The notes beneath the pieces are model-generated. The model searched no databases, was not told the origin of the DNA, and was given only the letters and a program-made list of their open reading frames with translations. 32,286 nucleotides of DNA, taken from positions 1 to 32,286 of the forward strand of contig CALCGD010000190.1 of assembly GCA_937900875.1 (NCBI GenBank). The letters are read 5' to 3'. The position numbers were made by a program, and so were the translations under genes. Source of the DNA: an uncultured Flavobacteriales bacterium (GTDB lineage Bacteria; Bacteroidota; Bacteroidia; UBA10329). Position 1 is the first letter of the stretch. Every line of letters begins with the position of its first letter. Below, piece after piece: positions 17,678-26,364 of this stretch.

Positions 17678-19336
17678 ATGAAAAAATTTCAGGTTGGTAG
17701 CGTAGCTGCCCTATTTACTATTTGCGGTTTAGTTATGCTGCTCTCAGGGTGTTTTAAAGATGATTTCAATTTCGATCGCATGCGCGAGGATATGATCGAA
17801 TGGGAACCAGACATTGCTTTCCCAATTGTGTATTCAATTCTTGATGCTGAAGAGATTATCAGTTTATCAGACTCTACTAACATATACGAGTATGACGCAG
17901 ATAACTTTATTACGCTCATTTACAGAAAGAGAATTTTTTCTCAAACAATTAATGATGTGTTCCAATTACCAGTGCAGCAACAGGTAGATGAAAACATGAG
18001 CCTTTCGGCACCTGAAATTGTACAGTTTACAGCAAATGGAACGGTACAAACCACTGCAAATAGTGGATTAACGATGGGGCTTACTGGCCCTGGAGGTTCG
18101 CAGTTGGACAAGATGGCATTCCAAAGTGGAACCATGAACATTTCGTTCACCAGTAATTTTGAACATAGCGGTATGTTGGAAGTTTCTATGCCAGAAATGA
18201 AATTGAACGGCACCCCATTTCTTCAAACTTATCCGATTGATTATCAGGGACAGGCGGTGTCTGTGAGTATCGACATTCCTTTGGTTGGATACGAAATGGA
18301 CCTTGACAATGGCATGGGGCCAAACACGATTCCAATCAATTATACACTAACGTTAAATCAAGGTGGGGGTGCTACACCTACACCAATAAGTCAAGTGCAG
18401 ATAAATCATTCATTCGAGAATATGATTATGGCCTTTGCTGATGGCTTTTTTGGGAATTTCAATCTAGATATAAACCCAGCAGAAGTTGACCTAGATGTAG
18501 TTCAAAGCGAGCATGGTGGTAGCATCTATTTCGAAGACCCAAGACTTAGATTACATATTAGCAACACCATTGGCGCAGAAATCAATGTTAGTTTGGATGA
18601 GTTTTATGCAACAGGCGGAGGGAACCCTCAAACCAATATCGATTTATCCTCACTCATTTCTGGAAATCAGTTTACCATTCCCGCGGCTCCTGCTGTTGCC
18701 GATTCGGCTATCCTTGAATACTACTTTACCCAGAACAATAGCAACATTAAGGATATTGTAAATAACCAATACGGTCAAATACATCATGACATTAGCGGTG
18801 AGGTTAACCCTAATGGTCCAGCTTACAATTTTGCAACGCTTAACAGCGCCATTGAAGTGATTGCCGATGTTGAATTGCCATTTTGGGGATTCTCTGACCA
18901 CTTTACCATTATAGACACAATTGAAGTGCCGTTTACTGAAGCGGAGGATTTTGCAGACAATATAGAAAGAGGCCTATTGAGAATTAACACGCTCAGTCAT
19001 TTTCCGGTTGATGGATTGCTGAAGTTATATTTTGCTGATACCGCGTATAACTTGTTAGACTCGGTGCTTACAGATGGTTCGTTCATAATTGCATCTGGAT
19101 TGGTAAACGCAGACGGAAAAGTTATTTCTGCTACCAATACAAACAACGATATTGAATTGGACAGTGCGCGTATTCACAGCCTTTTCGCTTCAAGCTATTT
19201 ACTGCTTGCGGCAGATATTACCAGTACGGATGATGCCAATCGCAACATCAAATTATACCTAGAAGATAACATCGAAATACGGATTGGATTAAGAGTTAAG
19301 CTGAAGGCGAAACCTTCAGACATCAACGACTTTTAA
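17678..19336 (+). CDS. Large outer-membrane-type lipoprotein, unknown function
   Basis: A 552-residue protein starting at ATG 17678. This start puts a lipoprotein signal at the N-terminus: MKKFQVGSVAALFTICGL then MLLSG and Cys25, a standard lipobox. An earlier in-frame start at 17588 lies inside the upstream gene and would add 30 basic, non-signal residues, so it is rejected. Past the Cys the sequence is acidic (KDDFNFDRMREDM), which in this phylum can favour export to the outer membrane or surface. The rest is beta-rich, with many polar strands and turns (e.g. FPIVYSILDAEEI, VDLDVVQSEHGGSIYFEDPRL, ADTAYNLLDS), and no domain I can name. It lies 39 bp upstream of the DUF5723/OmpA gene, so a structural or assembly role with that protein is a reasonable inference. 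Confidence 0.8.
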   Translation: MKKFQVGSVAALFTICGLVMLLSGCFKDDFNFDRMREDMIEWEPDIAFPIVYSILDAEEIISLSDSTNIYEYDADNFITLIYRKRIFSQTINDVFQLPVQQQVDENMSLSAPEIVQFTANGTVQTTANSGLTMGLTGPGGSQLDKMAFQSGTMNISFTSNFEHSGMLEVSMPEMKLNGTPFLQTYPIDYQGQAVSVSIDIPLVGYEMDLDNGMGPNTIPINYTLTLNQGGGATPTPISQVQINHSFENMIMAFADGFFGNFNLDINPAEVDLDVVQSEHGGSIYFEDPRLRLHISNTIGAEINVSLDEFYATGGGNPQTNIDLSSLISGNQFTIPAAPAVADSAILEYYFTQNNSNIKDIVNNQYGQIHHDISGEVNPNGPAYNFATLNSAIEVIADVELPFWGFSDHFTIIDTIEVPFTEAEDFADNIERGLLRINTLSHFPVDGLLKLYFADTAYNLLDSVLTDGSFIIASGLVNADGKVISATNTNNDIELDSARIHSLFASSYLLLAADITSTDDANRNIKLYLEDNIEIRIGLRVKLKAKPSDINDF

Positions 19337-19375
19337 TAAACCAACCGAAAAAAACGACCAGACCAATTGAAGATT

Positions 19376-21715
19376 ATGGCCCATTTAAATCTTAAAAGAA
19401 GCTTTGCCTTTATTGCAGCAATCGTTATTACGATGTGCTCATTCCAAGCCAAAGCGCAGTACGATTTCACGATGCAAGGAATGACTCTCGTTCCTCAGCG
19501 TATGTACATCAACCCAGCATTTATACCAGACAGCAAGTGGCACATTGGCTTGCCAATGTTATCCAGCAACCACATAACACTTGGTCAAAACGGTTTTGCT
19601 TACTCTCAACTGATAAAGAAAGACGCCAACGATTCGCTTTATGTAGACCTTCAAGGTGCATTGGACCGAATGGGAAAAAGCAATTACATGTCGATGAACG
19701 CTAAATTCGATCTACTCTCATTCAGCTTCACTTTTGGACCAGACAAGAACAATTTCATGTACGTGAATAGCGCCATGAGAATTTCTGCAAGGTTTAATCT
19801 TCCAAAGGATTTGCTGAATGGAATATGGAAAGGAAATGGTGCCTATTTAGGAGAAACCATTGATTTAAAAAGCATGAATGCAGATGCCACTGTTTACACT
19901 GAATGGGCAATTAGCTACGCACGAAAATTGCTTGACAAGAAATTAAGAGTTGGTATTACGGTGAAATATTTAAATGGAATTACCAACATCTCCACAGAAA
20001 ATAGAGGGTTGTCTCTTTACACCGACCCAAACAATTACAACATTACCGCCAAGGCCGATGTAACGTTGAATTCCGCTGGTCTGCTTGGCGACTTTGAGAA
20101 TATTGGAGGAGATATTTCATACAAATCCTTTCTTACCGGCAATCATGGTTTTGCATTCAATATTGGAGCGCATTACCTTATTGATGAGCACTGGGAAGTT
20201 GCATTTAGCGCCAACGATCTTGGAATGATTTTCTGGAAAGACAATGCGCATAACAAGACAATTGGCGATGCGAATTTCACTTACCAAGGATTAGACCTGG
20301 CTCAGTTTCTTACTCAACCAGATAGCGCGAGAGTTTTTGAAGAATTTGTTGATACCCTTGAGGCTGCTTTTCCTCTCACAGAAACCGAGAATAGCTACAG
20401 CACAAGTTTAAGTTCGCAGATATATATAAGTGGAGCTTACAAATTCACCGAGAAAGACCGTCTTGGAATAGATTTCTACGGAGAGATTTTTCATAAGCAC
20501 TTTGAACCTGCAGTTGCTCTTAACTACACCCGAAAGTTCGGAACCATCTTCCACCTTTCTGGAAGCTACATGTACAACAACCGCAGCTTTGCAAACTTTG
20601 GTTTTGGCTTTGGGCTAACATTAGGGCCCGTACAATGGTACTTAGCTGCCGACAACATCCTAGCTCCAATGATGCCCCAACATTCGCAAAATGCACACTT
20701 CCACAGTGGTCTAAACTTCGTAGTTGGTTACAAAGACAAGAAGATTGCGGATAGAGATGGAGATGGAATTATTGACAAGCTTGATGGATGTCCAGATGAG
20801 TTTGGCTTAGAAGTGTTTGCTGGTTGTCCAGACCGCGATTTGGATAGCATTCCTGATAAAACAGATAATTGTCCAGATGAATTTGGGCCTAAAGAAAACA
20901 ACGGATGTCCGTGGGGAGATAAAGACGGAGATGGTGTACTAGATAACGTTGACGAGTGTCCAGACGTTGCTGGTCCTGAAGAAAACAAAGGCTGCCCTTG
21001 GGGAGATATTGATGGTGATGGTGTTACCGACAACATTGATGAATGTGATACGATTCCGGGACCTGCAGAAAACAGTGGTTGTCCTTGGGGAGATAGAGAC
21101 GGAGATGGCGTACTTGACAACGCAGATAAGTGCCCAGACGAAGTAGGACCAGTTGAGAACAACGGATGCCCTTGGGGAGACAGAGATGGAGACGGAGTAT
21201 TGGATAACGTTGATCGTTGTCCAGATGTACCAGGACCGGTTGACAATCAAGGTTGTCCTTACCAAGATTCTGATGGTGATGGAGTGATTGACCTAGAAGA
21301 TGAGTGCCCTAGAACTCCAGGGCCTGTCGAAAACAAAGGATGCCCAGTAATTGAGAAAGAAGAACAAGAGGTACTGAATACAGCGTTCGAAAACCTTGAG
21401 TTTGAATCTGCTAAGGATATAATTGCTGGATCTTCGTACGAATCATTGGACGAATTGGCAGCATTGCTAGTTAAAAAGCCAGATTACATACTCAGAATAT
21501 CTGGACACACGGATAGCGATGGTAGTGCTACATCTAATATGGCTTTATCAGAAAAAAGAGCCAAGTCTGTTGTTCGTTATCTGCAAGCGAAAGGCGTGAA
21601 TACCACCAACTTCATTGTTGAATGGTTCGGAGAAACGAAGCCAATTTACCCGAACGAAACAAGAGAGGGTCGTCAGAAAAACAGACGTGTAGAAATGGAA
21701 GTTGTATTTGATTAA
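19376..21715 (+). CDS. Outer-membrane protein: DUF5723-type barrel, thrombospondin type 3 repeats, OmpA peptidoglycan-binding domain
   Basis: A 779-residue protein. The start is ATG 19376; a TTG three codons upstream is in frame but less likely. Signal peptide at about 1-26 (FQAKA|Q). Residues about 27-455 match the Bacteroidota DUF5723 porin-like family (LVPQRMYINPAFIPDSKWHI; GLPMLSSN) and end with barrel-like strands such as YMYNNRSFANFGFGFGLTLG. Residues about 459-657 hold seven TSP3-type calcium-binding repeats (DxDGDGxxDxxDxCP). The C-terminal OmpA domain (about 675-779) has LRISGHTDSDGSATSNMALS, followed by EKRAKSVVRYL and QKNRRVEMEV, which bind peptidoglycan. The protein should tether the outer membrane to the wall through a calcium-stiffened linker. 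It sits between a large lipoprotein gene and a His-rich lipoprotein gene. Confidence 0.93.
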   Translation: MAHLNLKRSFAFIAAIVITMCSFQAKAQYDFTMQGMTLVPQRMYINPAFIPDSKWHIGLPMLSSNHITLGQNGFAYSQLIKKDANDSLYVDLQGALDRMGKSNYMSMNAKFDLLSFSFTFGPDKNNFMYVNSAMRISARFNLPKDLLNGIWKGNGAYLGETIDLKSMNADATVYTEWAISYARKLLDKKLRVGITVKYLNGITNISTENRGLSLYTDPNNYNITAKADVTLNSAGLLGDFENIGGDISYKSFLTGNHGFAFNIGAHYLIDEHWEVAFSANDLGMIFWKDNAHNKTIGDANFTYQGLDLAQFLTQPDSARVFEEFVDTLEAAFPLTETENSYSTSLSSQIYISGAYKFTEKDRLGIDFYGEIFHKHFEPAVALNYTRKFGTIFHLSGSYMYNNRSFANFGFGFGLTLGPVQWYLAADNILAPMMPQHSQNAHFHSGLNFVVGYKDKKIADRDGDGIIDKLDGCPDEFGLEVFAGCPDRDLDSIPDKTDNCPDEFGPKENNGCPWGDKDGDGVLDNVDECPDVAGPEENKGCPWGDIDGDGVTDNIDECDTIPGPAENSGCPWGDRDGDGVLDNADKCPDEVGPVENNGCPWGDRDGDGVLDNVDRCPDVPGPVDNQGCPYQDSDGDGVIDLEDECPRTPGPVENKGCPVIEKEEQEVLNTAFENLEFESAKDIIAGSSYESLDELAALLVKKPDYILRISGHTDSDGSATSNMALSEKRAKSVVRYLQAKGVNTTNFIVEWFGETKPIYPNETREGRQKNRRVEMEVVFD
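20750..21346 (+). repeat. Seven thrombospondin type 3 coding repeats inside the OmpA-type gene
   Basis: Seven units, mostly 75-87 bp, encode DxDGDGxxDxxDxCP followed by a Gly/Pro-rich GPxENxGCPWGD linker. The amino acids are strongly conserved, whereas the DNA copies differ at many synonymous positions (for example GGAGATGGTGTACT versus GGAGACGGAGTATT), so the array is not a recent expansion. Unit 2 is divergent (DRDLDSIPDKTDNCP) and unit 4 ends in CD instead of CP. Confidence 0.9.
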
Positions 21716-21743
21716 GCATAGAAACAAAAACCACAAAAAAAAA

Positions 21744-22277
21744 ATGAAGTATTTAATTCTATCAATTGCCACAATTGCATTCCTTTCAGGATGTAAACCA
21801 CATTCTCACGAAGGCGAAAATGCAGAAGCAACCGAAGAGCACGCTCACGCACATGGAGATCATGACCATGCACATGAAGCACCAGAAGGTGTTGTAATGC
21901 AAGAAATTACCGAAGGACAAAAGGTGTTTTTTGCCAATCTTGTTGATGGCGATGTTGTTACATCTCCGCTTACTGTAGAATTTGGCGTTGAAGGAATGGA
22001 GGTTGTTCCAGCTGGTGCCATTGAAGAAAACAAGGGACACCATCACTTGCTTATCAACCATGATTTTGTTGCGGCCGGAGCGGTAATTCCCGCGGGAGAC
22101 TCTACGCTTATCCACTTTGGGAAAGGTCAACTTTCAACAGTTGTAAATCTTGCCCCAGGCGACCACAAATTGACCATGCAGTTTGCCAACGGGGCTCATA
22201 TGAGCTACGGAGAGAAAATGAGCGCAACCATAACCGTTTCGGTTGAAGTTGCCGCTAAGCACTTGGGAGACAAATAA
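21744..22277 (+). CDS. Lipoprotein with histidine-rich linker and DUF4399 domain
   Basis: A 177-residue protein starting at ATG 21744, right after an A-rich stretch; an earlier in-frame start at 21702 overlaps the OmpA gene and hides the signal, so it is rejected. The lipobox FLSGC puts the lipidated Cys at 17. Residues about 19-46 are packed with His, Glu and Asp (HSHEGENAEATEEHAHAHGDHDHAHE), a likely metal-binding linker. Residues about 85-165 match DUF4399: HHHLLINHDFVAAGAVIPAG, LIHFGKGQ, PGDHKLTMQFANGAHMSYG. The family has no established function; the conserved His residues inside the domain suggest metal binding, probably copper or zinc (inference). It is 28 bp after the OmpA-type gene and is followed by a terminator, so it closes the envelope block. 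Confidence 0.88.
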   Translation: MKYLILSIATIAFLSGCKPHSHEGENAEATEEHAHAHGDHDHAHEAPEGVVMQEITEGQKVFFANLVDGDVVTSPLTVEFGVEGMEVVPAGAIEENKGHHHLLINHDFVAAGAVIPAGDSTLIHFGKGQLSTVVNLAPGDHKLTMQFANGAHMSYGEKMSATITVSVEVAAKHLGDK

Positions 22278-22297
22278 GCGCATTACTAAATTTCAGA

Positions 22298-22337
22298 AGA
22301 AGCCACCTTTGCAGCGCTAGGGTGGCTTTTTCTTTTT
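22298..22337 (+). terminator. Rho-independent terminator after the DUF4399 gene
   Basis: AAGCCACC (22300-22307) pairs with GGTGGCTT (22321-22328), an 8-bp stem with a 13-nt loop, followed by a T-rich tract (TTTTTCTTTTT). It lies 20 bp after the DUF4399 stop and ends the plus-strand envelope block. Confidence 0.85.
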
Positions 22338-22358
22338 CCGAATAACTACATTCGTTTC

Positions 22359-23234
22359 GTGCCAAAAGGAGAACAGAATAAATGCTTGGTTTGCCAAAGC
22401 GAAAAGCTCAATCCGTTAAGTGGATTTGAGAAGCATCATTTAACTAAATGTGCGTCATGCGGATTTGTTTTCTGCAAACCAATTCCAACTCAAGACGAGC
22501 TGAATGCTGTTTATGAAGGATATGGCAGAAACGACTATCTGAGTGATTTAACTATCCAAGCGTACGAAAGGGTTTTAGACAGTTTAGAACCTTATCGAAA
22601 AACAAACAAACTCATTGATGTTGGTTGCGGTATTGGCTACTTTTTGGAAGTTGCTAAAAAACGTGGTTGGGAAGTTTACGGAACTGAGTTTACTGAAGAA
22701 GCCGTTGGTATTTGCGAAGGCAAAGGCGCAAGCATGAAACTAGGCGTACTAAATCCCGATAACTACGATCCAGAAAGTTTTGATGTGGTTTGTTCTTTTG
22801 AGGTAATTGAGCATATCAACAACCCAAAACAGGAGTTAGGAAATTTCCACAAACTGCTTAGAAAAGGTGGAGTTGTTTATTGCACCACCCCAAACTTCGA
22901 TGCCGTTGAGCGTTACATGCTAGGCGCAGATTGGAACATTCTCGGATACCCAGAACACCTTTCGTACTATTCGCCAAAAACGCTAAAACGCGTGTTCAAA
23001 GAATCGGGATTTTCGGCTAAAAAAGTTCTTGCAACAGGCATTAGTATGACTCGAATTAAAAAGAGTCAAGGAAAATCTGACCAGGCTACAATTTCTGCTT
23101 CTTCTGATGATGAAAAACTCAGAAATCAAATAGCTGGAAACCCAGTGTTAGGAATAGCAAAAGACATCCTCAACTGGAAACTAACTCTGTTTGGAGTGGG
23201 TAATTCTTTGAAGGGGTGGTTCGTAAAATCTTAA
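22359..23234 (+). CDS. Class I SAM-dependent methyltransferase with N-terminal zinc-ribbon
   Basis: A 291-residue protein starting at GTG 22359; no ATG lies nearby upstream in frame. The N-terminus has a zinc-ribbon layout: Cys9-x2-Cys12 and Cys31-x2-Cys34, with an extra Cys39 (KCLVCQ and KCASCGFVFC). The Rossmann methyltransferase domain follows: motif I LIDVGCGIGYF at 85-95, the acidic end of strand 2 in EVYGTEFTEEAV, FDVVCSFEVIEHI near 139-151 and VVYCTTPN near 170. This layout is shared with sugar or small-molecule methyltransferases often found near polysaccharide genes, but here the neighbours give no such context. The substrate is unknown. It lies after the terminator, so it is probably transcribed alone, and it converges on the FGGY kinase gene with a 7-bp gap. 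Confidence 0.9.
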   Translation: MPKGEQNKCLVCQSEKLNPLSGFEKHHLTKCASCGFVFCKPIPTQDELNAVYEGYGRNDYLSDLTIQAYERVLDSLEPYRKTNKLIDVGCGIGYFLEVAKKRGWEVYGTEFTEEAVGICEGKGASMKLGVLNPDNYDPESFDVVCSFEVIEHINNPKQELGNFHKLLRKGGVVYCTTPNFDAVERYMLGADWNILGYPEHLSYYSPKTLKRVFKESGFSAKKVLATGISMTRIKKSQGKSDQATISASSDDEKLRNQIAGNPVLGIAKDILNWKLTLFGVGNSLKGWFVKS

Positions 23235-23241
23235 TCGTGCA

Positions 23242-24825
23242 CTACTGATTTAGTGAAGCGTAAATCGGCCTCATTTTCTTGAACAGTGACTTAAAAATTA
23301 CCAATTGCTTATCGTAGAATCCGAAGTTCTCTTTTTGAGGGTGGAACACCCGTTTTACCTTTAGTTTAGACTTCATTTCCTCGAACGAAACTAAGCCCAA
23401 GTTATTGAAACAAACCGCTGCAATTCCCTTGGTGTTGGCTTGTCTAGGTTCATCCATCAAATGCACCGGAATCTGTAAGGCATCGGCCACAATCTGTGGA
23501 GCAGTTTCCCACATACCTCCTCCACCCGTAAAGTTTACTTTCTTGATTTTGCCTTTGAGGTTCTTTTCTTTTGTCTCAAGCACCCATTTAAAGTTGAGAG
23601 CATACGATTCGAATATCGCTCGAATCATGTCATCTCTTGTATTATCTGGGCTCAAATTGATAAAGCCACCGCGCATATTGGTATCTGGTTCGGGAAAAGT
23701 TGAACCAAACAACCAAGGAAGAAAAACCACTCCGTTACTCCCAACTGGCGAATTCGCGGCCATTTCATCAGCAATTTTGGCGTGATGTTCTTCAGAATCA
23801 GAGTTAATCTTAGAAAGCGAATCTTCTACTCGAAGCAGATTATTTAAAAGATAGTTGAGTGATTTAGCTCCAGCGCCTGGCTCCCCAACCATGATAAACT
23901 TGTCTTTAACTGGGCTACTTACAGAGTAAATACCGCTTAGAATATCGATGATACGCTTTGGCACAACCACTCCGGTATTTAGGGTGGTTCCAATTTCAAT
24001 TACCGCATCATAATCATCAAAAGCACCTCCGCCAAGCATACAGGCAGTTGTGTCTTGCATACCAGAAAACACACTTACATTTTGGGTGAGTCCTAGATAA
24101 TCAACTACCTCTTTTAGAGGTGAGCCAAGGTCCGCACCTACTGGTAAAATCTCAGGGTACTTGTCAATATCAAGCCCTAAGTATTTTACCAAAGTCTTGT
24201 TGTAAGTTCCTTTACTCCATGCCGCCTTCCGAATCATGGAATAGGCAAAACCGTTGTTTTCATTGGTTTGAAACTTGCCCGTTAGCTTCATGCTAATAAA
24301 GTCAGACGGTTCTAAAATCTTGTATGCCTTCTTCCAAACTTCAGGCATTTCATTTCTTATCAGTAGCATATGACTGCTACCATCAACACCAAGCAATATT
24401 GGAGGAATTCCTACAGAAATCAGCCATCTCAAAAGCTTGAATATGTTGTAACCCATTATTGATGGAAAACCACCCATAACCTTGCTGATATGCTTGCTAG
24501 ACCGAGAGTCTTCCCACATAATACAATTGTGAACTGCATTGCCCTTCTCATCAACCGGAATAGAACTGAAATACTGTGCACAATTACCAATGGCAACAAT
24601 TCGGTCAGCAGTCCCAGATTCTTCAATCACTTCTTTGGAAAGTTGCAAAATCTGTGTCCACCATTCTTCAGCGTCCTGTTCTACGCCTCGCCCATGTTCA
24701 ACATAAATACTCTTAAAAACTCCTGATCGAGTTGCAAGAATATCCCCATTTCGGTCTACAACGGAAATCTTTGGTCCACTAGACCCTAGGTCTATGGCCA
24801 GAACGCATTTAGAGGTTTCAGACAT
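23242..24825 (-). CDS. FGGY-family carbohydrate kinase (xylulokinase-like)
   Basis: A 527-residue kinase of the FGGY superfamily, which phosphorylates sugars or polyols with ATP. The N-terminal ATPase-fold motif is AIDLGSSGPKISVVDRNG (10-27). The catalytic base is expected at Asp258 in SGMQDTTACMLGGG, the position equivalent to the Asp of xylulokinases. IGTTLNTGVV (278-287) and NFTGGGGMWE (431-440) are the nucleotide-binding loops, with the usual WLFGSTFPEPDTNMRGGF between them. Overall it is closest to xylulokinases, but family members act on many sugars and the substrate cannot be read from sequence, so no symbol is given. The start is 12 bp after the stop of the S1P-lyase-like gene; the two are surely one transcript. 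Confidence 0.88.
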   Translation of the reverse strand: MSETSKCVLAIDLGSSGPKISVVDRNGDILATRSGVFKSIYVEHGRGVEQDAEEWWTQILQLSKEVIEESGTADRIVAIGNCAQYFSSIPVDEKGNAVHNCIMWEDSRSSKHISKVMGGFPSIMGYNIFKLLRWLISVGIPPILLGVDGSSHMLLIRNEMPEVWKKAYKILEPSDFISMKLTGKFQTNENNGFAYSMIRKAAWSKGTYNKTLVKYLGLDIDKYPEILPVGADLGSPLKEVVDYLGLTQNVSVFSGMQDTTACMLGGGAFDDYDAVIEIGTTLNTGVVVPKRIIDILSGIYSVSSPVKDKFIMVGEPGAGAKSLNYLLNNLLRVEDSLSKINSDSEEHHAKIADEMAANSPVGSNGVVFLPWLFGSTFPEPDTNMRGGFINLSPDNTRDDMIRAIFESYALNFKWVLETKEKNLKGKIKKVNFTGGGGMWETAPQIVADALQIPVHLMDEPRQANTKGIAAVCFNNLGLVSFEEMKSKLKVKRVFHPQKENFGFYDKQLVIFKSLFKKMRPIYASLNQ

Positions 24826-24837
24826 GGGAATAAAGAA

Positions 24838-26364
24838 TCAGAAAGGAAAGGTACTCTGCGTTACATCGGTGTATGCAGTTAGCATTGGCATGTACATAGA
24901 TGGGTCAATTTCCTTACCAGCTCCGCCATACATGGCTGCCGATTTTGGGTCCCCTTTCTGCTCTTTTGCATAAACTACCGCTGCTTTCAAATCCTTTTCA
25001 AAGTCCTCAACAATAGTTGGGTTTGTAATTTGAGGGCCTGTCATACAAAAGTGAAAACCGTTTGGATGTTGAAATCCGTTCATGCGCCAGCCTTTTGTTT
25101 TTATGTAGTCGTTCACATGGTAAATATTAAACTCATCAGAGCCAATTGCCGTAATGAATAATGAATCTCCGAACAACCTCAATTCTGGAATTGCACGCAC
25201 CACGTTCTTCATTCGAAGATTGACTTCAAATATTCCTTGGGCACGTTTCATATAACCTTCTTTGCCGTAGTGCATCATTGCGGCCCAGGTAGCTGCAAAC
25301 AAGCCACCCGACTTACTGCCGTTGAAACCAGTAGAGATGTACACTCCTCCTGGCCAATCCACTTCTCCATGATACTGGTATCGTCTCAGGTTTTCGTTGC
25401 TGAATAGTACGGTAGAGGTACCCTTAAGCGCATAACCATATTTGTGTGTATCTGCAGAGATTGCAGTAACACCTGGAAGACGGAAGTCAAATACAGGACA
25501 TTCTATGCCAAGTGGTTGGGCCCAAGCAAGGATGAAACCACCGAGGCAACCATCTACGTGCAACCCTATTTCATGCTTCAATGCAAGATCAGAAAGCTTT
25601 GCAATTGGGTCGATAATACCATGACCGTAATTACCAGCAGAGCCCACAATCATTACCGTATTTGAAGTAATCTTACTTTCCATATCGGCCACATCGGCCT
25701 CAAATTTCTCATCCAACTTAACCACAACAGCTTTCATGTTGAGGTAATGGGCAGCCTTGAAAAATGCTGGATGTGCCGAGACTGGAAGTACAATCTCTGG
25801 TCGGTCAATTTTCTTCTTATCCGTACCCCATTCTCTATGCGCATACACCGATTGAAAAATACTATCGGTCCCCCCCGTTGTTAGTGAACCACATGCTTTT
25901 TGTTCGGGATCGCGCTTGTTTACTGCCTCTCCATTAAAGATATCTAGCGTCATGGCAAGTATCTCTCCTTCAAACTTGGTTAAGGATGGACAAACATCTC
26001 TTTGGATAGAATTTACCTGAGAGTAGTACGAAAATGTCTCGTTCAGGAAATCGTAATGATCTTGATCACCATGATAAAATGAACCAGATATTTTTCCGCC
26101 TTTCCAAGGTTTACTTTCCAAGGCGTGCATTTCCTTTATCTGCTTTAAAACATCTTCCCTTGCCATCGACTTTTCAGGCATTTTAGAATTCACTGCATAC
26201 TTATCTCGATAAGGAAAAAGCGAATTCACCATTTCTGGATCATTTCGCATTTCATTCATAATTAGGTCGATTTTCTTATCGTCATTCATACTACGTTGCA
26301 CAGCCCGAGCAACAGATGGTAGGTGTTTGATTATCTTCTTTTCTAAAAATTTAGCGAAGCCCAT
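24838..26364 (-). CDS. PLP-dependent lyase homologous to sphingosine-1-phosphate lyase (group II decarboxylase fold)
   Basis: A 508-residue enzyme, about the length of the soluble bacterial S1P lyases. Family hallmarks: SGSFYHGD near 93-100, NSIQRDVCPSLTKFEGEI near 118-135, GSLTTGGTDS (159-168), SAHPAFFKAA with His198, LHVDGCLGGF with PLP-binding Asp271, and the PLP lysine Lys308 in ISADTHKYGYALKG. DWPGGVYISTGFNGSKSGG is also shared with S1P lyase. Known members cleave the phosphorylated sphingoid base to a fatty aldehyde and phosphoethanolamine. Residues 1-25 form an amphipathic helix rather than a clear transmembrane anchor. It is paired with an FGGY kinase gene and lies downstream of an orphan response regulator gene. 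The true substrate may be a sphingoid, a sulfonolipid base or another phospho-amino-alcohol. Confidence 0.87.
   Translation of the reverse strand: MGFAKFLEKKIIKHLPSVARAVQRSMNDDKKIDLIMNEMRNDPEMVNSLFPYRDKYAVNSKMPEKSMAREDVLKQIKEMHALESKPWKGGKISGSFYHGDQDHYDFLNETFSYYSQVNSIQRDVCPSLTKFEGEILAMTLDIFNGEAVNKRDPEQKACGSLTTGGTDSIFQSVYAHREWGTDKKKIDRPEIVLPVSAHPAFFKAAHYLNMKAVVVKLDEKFEADVADMESKITSNTVMIVGSAGNYGHGIIDPIAKLSDLALKHEIGLHVDGCLGGFILAWAQPLGIECPVFDFRLPGVTAISADTHKYGYALKGTSTVLFSNENLRRYQYHGEVDWPGGVYISTGFNGSKSGGLFAATWAAMMHYGKEGYMKRAQGIFEVNLRMKNVVRAIPELRLFGDSLFITAIGSDEFNIYHVNDYIKTKGWRMNGFQHPNGFHFCMTGPQITNPTIVEDFEKDLKAAVVYAKEQKGDPKSAAMYGGAGKEIDPSMYMPMLTAYTDVTQSTFPF

Noticed and set aside
20728-21246. A long minus-strand open frame rich in Ser, Pro and Gly
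   Set aside because: It is the antisense of the TSP3 repeat array; the periodic composition is produced by the repeats on the plus strand.
20750-21346. Regularly spaced repeats that could suggest a CRISPR array
   Set aside because: The repeats are in frame, encode TSP3 motifs, vary in DNA sequence and have no unique spacers.
23242-24825. Naming the FGGY kinase xylB
   Set aside because: FGGY kinases are too similar across substrates and no xylose isomerase or transporter gene is nearby.
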